Below are positions 18,721 through 26,112 of a DNA stretch of 49,547 bases, piece by piece. The position numbers were made by a program, and so were the translations under genes. Position 1 is the stretch's first letter, and the number at the start of each line of letters is the position of its first letter. Below the pieces are notes generated by a model. It made no database searches, had not been told where the DNA came from, and saw only the letters and a list, made by a program, of their open reading frames with translations. Source of the stretch: an uncultured Bacteroidota bacterium (GTDB taxonomy: Bacteria > Bacteroidota > Bacteroidia > Flavobacteriales > Flavobacteriaceae); NCBI GenBank assembly GCA_903842575.1, contig CAIMMM010000139.1, positions 1 through 49,547 of the forward strand. The letters run 5' to 3'.

Positions 18721-20397
18721 ATGAGTGAAACAGCAGTAAAAACAGGACATCCAAAAGGACTTTGGGTATTATTTGGAACAGAAATGTGGGAGCGTTTCAA
18801 TTTCTATGGAATGAGAGCAATTCTTACACTATTCTTAGTGAATTCATTAATGATGAAAGAAGAAGATGCTTCTTTGATTTATGGTGGATTCTTAGGTCTT
18901 TGTTATTTAACACCAATGTTGGGCGGATTTATTGCTGATCGTTTTTTTGGAAATAGAAATTGTATTTTACTGGGTGGTTTGATGATGGCAATTGGACAAT
19001 TATTATTGTTTTTTAGTGCCAGTATTTTTGGAACAAATTTAAGTCTGGCCAATACTTTAATGTGGTCAGCATTAGGAATAATCATATTTGGAAACGGATT
19101 CTTTAAACCCAATATCTCAAGTATGGTGGGAAGTTTGTATCCAAAACAAGAAAAAAGCAAATTGGATACCGCTTTTACCATTTTCTATATGGGAATTAAC
19201 CTCGGAGCATTTCTTGGGCAGTTAATTTGCCCTATTGTTGGCGATGTTAAAGGAACAGATGGTATTAGAGATATTCATGCTTTTAAATGGGGATTCCTAG
19301 CAGCATCAGTGGCTATGGTTATAGGAACGGCAGTATTTTATATTTTAAAAAATAAATATGTAGTAACTCCAGAAGGAAAACCTCTTGGGGGATTACCAAA
19401 ACACAATGATGCTTCCGATTTTGAAGAAGGAGAATCTCAAAAAGCAGAATTTTCAAAAAATGCTTTAATCGGTGCTGGAGTTGCTTTTTTAGTTTTAGGA
19501 GCAATCATTCATTTTGTTTTTGATCAAAATCTTATTTATACCTTAATATACTCCAGTGGATTGTCTTTAGCAGGATTAATTGTTTCCGACAGTTCCCTGA
19601 CAAAAGTAGAGAGAGATAGAATCTTTGTAATTTACATTGTAGCTTTCTTTATTATTTTCTTTTGGGCTGCCTTTGAACAAGCAGGTTCGTCTTTAACCTT
19701 TATTGCGGATAATCAAACGGATAGAAATTTCTTTGGTTGGCAAATGCCTCCCTCTATGGTTCAAATTTTCAACGGATTGTTTGTGGTTGCTTTTGCGGTG
19801 CCATTTAGTATGCTTTGGGATTATTTGAGAAGTAAAGATAGAGAGCCAATTTCTCCAATGAAACAAGCATTTGGATTGGCATTAATTGCTTTAAGTTACT
19901 TTATCATTGCTTACAATGTGAAAGATTTAGGTAATAGCGGTCTTTTAGCTATCAAATGGTTAATCCTTTTGTATTTAATTCAAACGGCAGCTGAGTTGTG
20001 TTTGTCACCAATTGGATTATCATTGGTTGGAAAATTATCTCCAAAACGTTTTTCATCTTTATTATATGGAGTTTTCTTTTTATCTAATGCTTCTGGCTAT
20101 GCTTTAGCGGGGACTTTAGGATCTATCATGCCTGCAACAGGTGATAAATTTGTAAAAGCAAAAGAATTAGGAATTGATCTACAAGCTGTTTTAGACAAAA
20201 CGGTAACTCCAACGGCTGAGCAATTGAAATTATTAGCAACCAATCAAATCAGTGACCATAATCCAGTTTTTGTAGGCTTTGAAATTCATAACCTATTTGA
20301 ATTTTTTATGGTGTTTGTTGTTTTAACTGGGCTAGCATCTGTTATTTTATTTGCTTTGACACCTGTTTTGAAAAAATTAATGCACGGAATTAGGTAG
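18721..20397 (+). CDS. POT-family proton-coupled di-/tripeptide transporter
   Basis: 558 residues with about 14 membrane segments. The POT signature ExxER is present at residues 21-25 (EMWERFNFYGMRAIL), followed by LGGFIADRFFGNRNCILLGG and the PTR2 block FKPNISSMVGSLYP...DTAFTIFYMGINLGAFLG. The later EQAGSSLTFIAD and LCLSPIGLSLVGKLSPKRFSSLLYG are also typical. It imports small peptides with protons across the inner membrane. It has its own promoter-like element and a separate 135-base gap to the next gene, so it is probably a single-gene unit. Confidence 0.95.
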   Translation: MSETAVKTGHPKGLWVLFGTEMWERFNFYGMRAILTLFLVNSLMMKEEDASLIYGGFLGLCYLTPMLGGFIADRFFGNRNCILLGGLMMAIGQLLLFFSASIFGTNLSLANTLMWSALGIIIFGNGFFKPNISSMVGSLYPKQEKSKLDTAFTIFYMGINLGAFLGQLICPIVGDVKGTDGIRDIHAFKWGFLAASVAMVIGTAVFYILKNKYVVTPEGKPLGGLPKHNDASDFEEGESQKAEFSKNALIGAGVAFLVLGAIIHFVFDQNLIYTLIYSSGLSLAGLIVSDSSLTKVERDRIFVIYIVAFFIIFFWAAFEQAGSSLTFIADNQTDRNFFGWQMPPSMVQIFNGLFVVAFAVPFSMLWDYLRSKDREPISPMKQAFGLALIALSYFIIAYNVKDLGNSGLLAIKWLILLYLIQTAAELCLSPIGLSLVGKLSPKRFSSLLYGVFFLSNASGYALAGTLGSIMPATGDKFVKAKELGIDLQAVLDKTVTPTAEQLKLLATNQISDHNPVFVGFEIHNLFEFFMVFVVLTGLASVILFALTPVLKKLMHGIR

Positions 20398-20532
20398 TTT
20401 TACAGAAAAATAAAATCAAGAAATTTAAGTAAAGGAATAAATTAAAATTTCCTTAAAAATAAAATTTCTTTAAAAAATAATTAGTATTTTTCGGCATTGT
20501 TTTTGAAAAGAAATTTAGAAATTTAAAAAAAT

Positions 20533-20997
20533 ATGAAAAAATTAGTTTTTACTTTATTGTTAGTCTTAGGGTCTTTGACTATTCAAGCACAAGAATTAAC
20601 ATGGCATACAGATATGAATGAAGCCATGAAGGTTTCTAAAAAAACCAAAAAACCATTGTTTTTGTTTTTTACAGGAAGTGACTGGTGCGGTTGGTGTATG
20701 CGTTTACAAAAAGAAGTTTTTAATACACCTGAATTTACAAAATGGGCAAAAGAGAATGTGGTTTTAGTGGAATTAGATTTCCCAAGAAAAACACCTCAAA
20801 CTCCCGAAGTTGTAAAGCAAAATCAGGAATTACAACAAACTTTTGCTGTTCAAGGTTATCCAACTGTGTGGTTTGTTAATGCCGCAAATAAAGAAGGGAA
20901 AGTTAATTTTGAGCAACTAGGAAAATCAGGTTATGTTGCTGGTGGACCATCCGTTTGGATTGATGGTGCTAACCAAATTATTAAAAAGAAATCCTAA
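20533..20997 (+). CDS. Secreted thioredoxin-fold protein with WCGWC active site
   Basis: 154 residues. The signal peptide (1-20, TIQAQ) exports it. The thioredoxin_7/DUF255-like core has the redox pair Cys52 and Cys55 in SDWCGWCMRLQKEVF and a cis-proline in VQGYPTVWFVN. It likely acts as a periplasmic disulphide reductase or isomerase. The tandem-Trp WCGWC centre is common in Bacteroidota secreted thioredoxin-like proteins. It is a single gene; its terminator overlaps the 3' end of the convergent comEC. Confidence 0.88.
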   Translation: MKKLVFTLLLVLGSLTIQAQELTWHTDMNEAMKVSKKTKKPLFLFFTGSDWCGWCMRLQKEVFNTPEFTKWAKENVVLVELDFPRKTPQTPEVVKQNQELQQTFAVQGYPTVWFVNAANKEGKVNFEQLGKSGYVAGGPSVWIDGANQIIKKKS

Positions 20998-21009
20998 TTC
21001 ATAATTGAA

Positions 21010-23040
21010 TTAAAATTTATAAAATCCCTTTTCATTAGTATTATGAAAAGGGATTTTTTCTTTGCGGCAAGTTGCCTCCCACAATTGTATATAGCTTTTA
21101 AAATTGGAAGCATCCACGACAATCTGTTTTGGCTTCCAAACTTTTAATAAACGGTCTAAATTAATTTTTGAGGATTGTGTTATAATCAATATATCTGGTT
21201 TTATTTTTGAATTATAAATAACTGTGCTGTCTAATACAAACACTTTTTTATTGTTGAAGAACATCAAATTTTTTAATGATTTTTTGGATTGTATTTTACA
21301 AAAGTTGCCAATTAAATAGGATTGTATGGCTATATTATTTCCGCTGTTTTTCAATACACTATCATTGCTGTAAAGAATAACTTGACTGCCTTTCCTCTCT
21401 GAAATCAAAGTGTTTTTCTTTATATTAAAAACGATGCATTCACTTTCCGTTGTGCTTAAATTTTTCGTTTTTATATAAACTCCTTGAAGCACGACGATGC
21501 TTATCATGGCTAAAACCAATCGTTTTAAATTGGGTTTTTTAATCCAAAGGATTATAAGTAGGATAACTAAATAAGAACCTAAAAGCATTTCTTTATTGAA
21601 AGAAATATTTTTGATTATGAAACTTTCAAAGGATGCAACCCAGTGAATAATACTATTCAAAACATGAATTGACCATTCCAAAGGTTTTGCCAGGTATATT
21701 GGAACTATTGTAAATGAAGCAATAACTACTACAAGAACGCCAAGTCCAAGTATGATTGTCAACATGGGAATAATAATAAGATTCGTAACGAAAAACAAAC
21801 CCGGAAACTGGTGAAAATAATAAATACTTAAAGGCATAGCACCAATTTGTGCAGCAAAGGAAACGGTGACTATATCCCAAAAATAATTGATGATTTTGTT
21901 TTTTGGCAACCATATACTTGCTAATATGGGTTGTAACCAAAGAATAAAAAACAAGGCCAAATAGCTGAGCTGAAAACCAACATCAAATAAAAAGGAAGGT
22001 TGAATAAGTAAAATAAGCAACATGGACACCAATAACGTATGATATATATTCACAGTTCTTCTTAAGTGCGTTCCAATAGCAACAAAGGAGAACATAGTAA
22101 CCGAACGAACAACAGAGGGCGATAAACCAGCTAAAATGCCAAAGAACCAAAGAAAAAGAACAATGATACTAACTTTTAGCAAAGACCCTTTTTTTGAATT
22201 GGATATTGGTTTTAAAAGAAATGTAATAAACATTAAAATAAAGGCAACATGCAATCCGGAAACAGATAAAATGTGGACGGCTCCAGCATATTGATAATCT
22301 TTTACAAGATCGGGAGAAATGTCTTGTTGTTGACCAAGAATTAATGCAATAATGATATTGAGTTCGTCACTTTTAAAGTTTGATTTTTCTAGATTTCGGA
22401 TAATAGTAGTTCTAAAATTTGAAATTATGGACCAAAGTGTAAAGTCTTTTTCGCCAACTTTAATTTGGCTGGGATTTGTGTATAGTTGTGCATAGATTTC
22501 TTGATTTTCGAGATATCGCCCATAATTAAACTGATTTGGATTTAGGGTAGCTTGATTTTTATATAACGCACCTGTAATTTTTATATGCGTACCAATATAA
22601 TACTCCTGGGTATGACTATTTTTTCGAATGTTTACAATTATTTTCCCATAACTTTTACGATTATCAAGTTGTTTTACTGTAGCCGTATAACGGTTGTTTT
22701 TTGTGGAACTTTTGAGCTTTTCTGTCAAAACAATGGTTAACTCGTGTTCTTTTTCAAAATCAGAAATTTGATGGGTATAATGGTATTTATTATAAGTTTC
22801 TTTATGAATAACCGAAGTTGAAAATCCAATAAAAAGAGAAACAATAAAAGAAAAAATACCAAAAAAAGTTTTTGCAGCACTCTTTCTTCGTATTATAAAA
22901 TGAGTAGTTATTAAGCAAATAATTGCTGTGCCAAGCAATAAAAAGGTATAGAAAGGAATGAAATTCCAATTATAGGCTAGCAGGATTCCTAGAATAAATC
23001 CTATTGTGATTTTTGCTAATGGAAATTGTAGGATTTTCAT
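21010..23040 (-). CDS. comEC: ComEC/Rec2-family DNA-uptake channel protein
   Basis: 676 residues. ComEC forms the inner-membrane channel that carries single-stranded DNA during natural transformation. The N-terminus has membrane segments and the DUF4131/OB-like periplasmic domain (about 95-200). The Competence domain follows at about 225-500 with the marker HILSVSGLHVAFILMFITFLL and GILAGLSPSVVRSVTMFSF. The C-terminal 150 residues lie where the metallo-beta-lactamase-like nuclease domain sits in other ComEC proteins, but I see no HxHxDH zinc motif, so this domain is reduced here. It is the last gene of the surE-lpxB run on the minus strand. Confidence 0.92.
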   Translation of the reverse strand: MKILQFPLAKITIGFILGILLAYNWNFIPFYTFLLLGTAIICLITTHFIIRRKSAAKTFFGIFSFIVSLFIGFSTSVIHKETYNKYHYTHQISDFEKEHELTIVLTEKLKSSTKNNRYTATVKQLDNRKSYGKIIVNIRKNSHTQEYYIGTHIKITGALYKNQATLNPNQFNYGRYLENQEIYAQLYTNPSQIKVGEKDFTLWSIISNFRTTIIRNLEKSNFKSDELNIIIALILGQQQDISPDLVKDYQYAGAVHILSVSGLHVAFILMFITFLLKPISNSKKGSLLKVSIIVLFLWFFGILAGLSPSVVRSVTMFSFVAIGTHLRRTVNIYHTLLVSMLLILLIQPSFLFDVGFQLSYLALFFILWLQPILASIWLPKNKIINYFWDIVTVSFAAQIGAMPLSIYYFHQFPGLFFVTNLIIIPMLTIILGLGVLVVVIASFTIVPIYLAKPLEWSIHVLNSIIHWVASFESFIIKNISFNKEMLLGSYLVILLIILWIKKPNLKRLVLAMISIVVLQGVYIKTKNLSTTESECIVFNIKKNTLISERKGSQVILYSNDSVLKNSGNNIAIQSYLIGNFCKIQSKKSLKNLMFFNNKKVFVLDSTVIYNSKIKPDILIITQSSKINLDRLLKVWKPKQIVVDASNFKSYIQLWEATCRKEKIPFHNTNEKGFYKF
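21021..21060 (+). terminator. Terminator of the thioredoxin-like gene, inside the comEC 3' end
   Basis: AAAATCCCTTTTCAT (21021-21035) pairs perfectly over 15 bases with its complement at 21043-21057 and is followed by T residues. The whole hairpin lies within the last codons of comEC on the opposite strand (stop at 21010). Confidence 0.85.
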
Positions 23041-23078
23041 GTAACTAAATTACATAAAATCTTTTAAATGAAAGAAAT

Positions 23079-23729
23079 TTATTCTAGTATTCTATTGATT
23101 TGTGCAAAAGTTTTTTTGTAATAAGGTTCGTTGGTGGAAGAAATAACCACACCGCTTTGTGTTGAAGAATGTATGAATTTAATTTCATCTCCATTAATTT
23201 CTACCACCATTCCCACGTGATTTATTCTATGTTGCCCTCGATTTATAAAAAAAATCAAATCTCCTTTTTTGGCTTTTTCAATATCAATTTGCCTTCCTTT
23301 TTCTGCCATTTCGTAGGAGGAGCGAGGCAATTCAATATCAAATTTCTTAAAAGTTGAATAGATTAATCCCGAACAATCAAATCCTTCTTTTGTTGTTCCG
23401 CCACTTCTATAATTAATACCTAAATTATCTGAGGCAGCATTTATTAATTGGGAGGTTAAATAATTGGTGTTCTCGTTATCTACATTAATATCTGCATCAT
23501 TACTTGTGTTGATACTGATGATTTTTGTTGAGGAATTAGTTGTGTTTTTTGGTTTTAAAACTTCTTCTTTTTTCTTGTTGATATCCTTTTTAACGGTTGT
23601 GTTGGATGCAATTGGTTTAGTGTAGATCCCTTTTTTCTCGGCAATTTCTTTAGATGTAATGATGTTTGAAGTAGGTTTACAAGACGAAATAAGAAATGCA
23701 AAAAAGAATATGTATATGAAATTTTTCAA
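23079..23729 (-). CDS. C40 (NlpC/P60) peptidase lipoprotein
   Basis: 216 residues. The signal peptide ends at lipobox Cys17 (LISSC). A low-complexity Lys/Asn/Thr linker (about 20-90) leads to the NlpC/P60 domain with the likely catalytic residues Cys119 (GFDCSGLI), His171 (INHVGMVVEI) and His187 (FIHSS). Such enzymes cut gamma-D-Glu-diaminopimelate bonds in peptidoglycan stem peptides. It lies between lpxB and comEC in a same-strand run, with gaps of 47 and 38 bases. Confidence 0.92.
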   Translation of the reverse strand: MKNFIYIFFFAFLISSCKPTSNIITSKEIAEKKGIYTKPIASNTTVKKDINKKKEEVLKPKNTTNSSTKIISINTSNDADINVDNENTNYLTSQLINAASDNLGINYRSGGTTKEGFDCSGLIYSTFKKFDIELPRSSYEMAEKGRQIDIEKAKKGDLIFFINRGQHRINHVGMVVEINGDEIKFIHSSTQSGVVISSTNEPYYKKTFAQINRILE

Positions 23730-23776
23730 AAGTAATAATTTGCTACAAAAGTACTATTTTAGATTTAAAATGAAAA

Positions 23777-24889
23777 TTAACGCAATTCTTTTACGATTAA
23801 TTTAGCAGTTTTTTCACTCGCGCCAATACCTCCTAGTTTATTTTCCAACACTTCATAATTAGACAATATTTCTTTTCGATGATTAGCGTCAAGGATTTTC
23901 AGCAACTCTTCTTTGATTCGTTTTGAGTTGCAATCGTCTTGAATTAATTCGGTTACAACTTGAGAATCCATAATTAAATTTACTAAAGAAATATATTTCA
24001 ATGTAATGACTCTTTTGGCAATTTGGTAGGATGCCCAGCTGCCTTTGTAACAAACAACTTCTGGCACTTTAAACAAAGCGGTTTCCAACGTAGCTGTTCC
24101 CGATGTTACTAACGCCGCTGTGGCATTACTCAATAAATCATAGGTTTTGTCAGCTATAAATTTTACGTTTTTATTAGTCAAAAATTGTTCGTAAAATGAA
24201 TAATCTTGACTTGGAGCTCCAGCAATCACAAATTGGTAGTCGCTAAAATCATCAACAACACTTAACATAATACTAAGCATTTTTGCAATTTCTTGTTTTC
24301 TACTTCCAGGAAGTATCGCAATAATAGGCTTTTCGTCTAAATTATTTTCTTTTCTAAACGGTATTCCGTCTTTTCTTTCTCGATTATGAATGGCATCAAT
24401 CAAAGGATGACCGACAAATTCAACAGGAAAATGATGTTTTTTTTCGAAGAAATCTTTTTCAAAAGGCAGTATGACAAACAGCTTATCGAAATCTCTTTTG
24501 ATGGCTGCAATTCTGTTTTCTTTCCAAGCCCAAATTTGTGGCGCAATATAATAATGGGTTTTAATTCCTTTGTGTTTTGCCCATTTTGCAATTCTCATGT
24601 TAAATCCTGGATAATCTATAAAAATTATAACATCAGGTTGGAATTTTTCGATATCGGATTTGCAAAATGTTATGTTGTTTAAAATAGTTTTTAAATTCAA
24701 AACCACCTCAAGAAACCCCATAAAGGACAAATCCCGATAGTGTTTTACTAAAGTTCCTCCAACCTTTTGCATCAAATCCCCACCCCAAAATCTTATGTTA
24801 GCCGTTGTGTCTTCTTTATACAAAGCTTTCATTAAATTAGAACCGTGCAAATCACCTGACGCTTCACCAGCAATAATGTAATATTTCAT
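23777..24889 (-). CDS. lpxB: Lipid-A-disaccharide synthase
   Basis: 370 residues, the normal length. LpxB joins UDP-2,3-diacylglucosamine and lipid X to make the lipid A disaccharide at the cytoplasmic face of the inner membrane. Markers are IIAGEASGDLHGSNLMKAL at the N-terminus, FIDYPGFNMRIAKWAKHKGI, YYIAPQIWAWKENR, ILPFEKDFFEKK, VGHPLID, LPGSRKQEI and SGTATLETALFKVPEVVCYK. It starts 2 bases after the upstream small membrane-protein gene, so the two are likely coupled. Confidence 0.95.
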   Translation of the reverse strand: MKYYIIAGEASGDLHGSNLMKALYKEDTTANIRFWGGDLMQKVGGTLVKHYRDLSFMGFLEVVLNLKTILNNITFCKSDIEKFQPDVIIFIDYPGFNMRIAKWAKHKGIKTHYYIAPQIWAWKENRIAAIKRDFDKLFVILPFEKDFFEKKHHFPVEFVGHPLIDAIHNRERKDGIPFRKENNLDEKPIIAILPGSRKQEIAKMLSIMLSVVDDFSDYQFVIAGAPSQDYSFYEQFLTNKNVKFIADKTYDLLSNATAALVTSGTATLETALFKVPEVVCYKGSWASYQIAKRVITLKYISLVNLIMDSQVVTELIQDDCNSKRIKEELLKILDANHRKEILSNYEVLENKLGGIGASEKTAKLIVKELR

Positions 24890-24890
24890 T

Positions 24891-25163
24891 TTATAAAAAT
24901 AAAGTAAAAATAGTTAGAATTACCATAGATAAAATAATCCCTCGAGCTATGGATTCCTTTCCTTTTTTGAGCAGTATAAAAAACACGGCGAGATTTAATA
25001 TTGCGCCTAGAGTAACAATCTTTCCCAAAACCCCTTGTTGTTTTAGGAACTGCAAATCAGTAAAAGGATCATAAAAAGTAAATGCTTTTAAGAAGACAAA
25101 TATTCCTATTATTGCTGTTACAATTCCAATAAAAACACCCAGTATTATATCTTTATATTTCAT
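24891..25163 (-). CDS. Small membrane protein of unknown function
   Basis: 90 residues with three hydrophobic segments (about 6-27, 45-62 and 72-90). It overlaps the 3' end of surE by 11 bases and ends 2 bases before lpxB, so it is read as part of that operon. I do not recognise a named family. A role in the inner membrane near lipid A synthesis is suggested only by position. Confidence 0.75.
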   Translation of the reverse strand: MKYKDIILGVFIGIVTAIIGIFVFLKAFTFYDPFTDLQFLKQQGVLGKIVTLGAILNLAVFFILLKKGKESIARGIILSMVILTIFTLFL

Positions 25164-25935
25164 TTTTAAAATTCCAAGTATTAAGCTGTGAAATTGCGTG
25201 ATGTGCTGTTAAGTCATATTGTACAGGGACTATGGAAATATAGCCATTTGTCAAAGCCCATTCATCGGTATCTTCACCTTTATCTTGATTGACAAATTCA
25301 CCGGTTAACCAATAATAATCTTTGCCTTGAGGGGTTTGTCTTTTATCAAATTTTTCAATCCAAATGGCTTTCGCTTGTCGACAAACCTTAATGCCTTTTA
25401 TATCTTCATATTTAAGTTTTGGAAAATTAACGTTTAAAACCACACCGTCAGGAAGTTGATTATTTAAAACTTCCAAAGCTATTTTTTTTATAAAAGGTTT
25501 AATAGTTTCAAAATCGGCGTTCCAATTATCATCTAATAATGAAAACCCTATAGCGGGAATTCCTTCGATGCCCGCTTCAACAGCCGCACTCATTGTTCCT
25601 GAATAAATAACATTTATGGATGAATTGGAACCATGATTAATACCGGAAACGCATAATTGCGGTTTTTGTTTTAAGATTTCATTTACTGCTAATTTAACAC
25701 AATCAACAGGCGTTCCTGAGCATCCGTATTCTGTTATTGTAGCATTATCTTTAGAAATTTTATTTAAATGCAGCGTGCTATTAATAGTAATTGCATGACC
25801 CATGGCGCTTTGAGGGCTTTCTGGAGCTACAACAACAACATTTCCAATTTCTGCCATTACTTGAATTAATGCTCGAATTCCAGGTGCAGAAATTCCATCA
25901 TCGTTAGTTACTAAAATTATTGGTTTGGAATTCAT
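25153..25935 (-). CDS. surE: 5'/3'-nucleotidase SurE
   Basis: 260 residues. SurE removes phosphate from nucleoside monophosphates and aids stationary-phase survival. The metal-binding N-terminus ILVTNDDGISAPGIRAL (Asp12, Asp13) is followed by VVAPESPQSAMGHAIT, YGCSGTPVDCVKLAV and CVSGINHGSNSSINVIYSGTMSAAVEAGIEGIPAIGFSL with the metal-binding Asn; all are family hallmarks. It is the first gene of the surE-lpxB-comEC run. Its -7 element is interleaved with that of the divergent prc gene. Confidence 0.95.
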   Translation of the reverse strand: MNSKPIILVTNDDGISAPGIRALIQVMAEIGNVVVVAPESPQSAMGHAITINSTLHLNKISKDNATITEYGCSGTPVDCVKLAVNEILKQKPQLCVSGINHGSNSSINVIYSGTMSAAVEAGIEGIPAIGFSLLDDNWNADFETIKPFIKKIALEVLNNQLPDGVVLNVNFPKLKYEDIKGIKVCRQAKAIWIEKFDKRQTPQGKDYYWLTGEFVNQDKGEDTDEWALTNGYISIVPVQYDLTAHHAISQLNTWNFKNEI

Positions 25936-25983
25936 TTTATTTTTTATTGTGTCCCCGTAAAATTAACTAATTTTAAGATTTTT

Positions 25984-26008
25984 CAAAGTTACATTTTTTA
26001 TAACTTTG
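25984..26008. promoter_or_regulatory. Interleaved divergent promoters for surE and prc
   Basis: CAAAGTTA at 25984-25991 (TAACTTTG on the minus strand, for surE) and TAACTTTG at 26001-26008 (plus strand, for prc) are identical TAnnTTTG elements separated by 9 bases. Together they form a perfect inverted repeat with 8-base arms. Confidence 0.65.
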
Positions 26009-26060
26009 GACCATAAAGGTTATGAAATTATAATCATAGTTTTTCCTTTTTCAAAAACAG

Positions 26061-26077
26061 GTGTATTTAGAATACAC
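26061..26077. promoter_or_regulatory. Palindrome in the prc leader
   Basis: GTGTATT (26061-26067), TAG, AATACAC (26071-26077): perfect 7-base arms with a 3-base centre. It has no following T run, so it looks more like a protein-binding site or an mRNA hairpin than a terminator. TTGGCATG follows at 26078-26085. Confidence 0.45.
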
Positions 26078-26112
26078 TTGGCATGGTTTTTTGTAGCATT
26101 TAAAAAAAATTA

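Noticed and set aside
20045..20057. CAAAACGTTTTTC in the POT transporter gene as a LacI operator
   Set aside because: Not a perfect palindrome and within coding sequence; chance match in AT-rich DNA.
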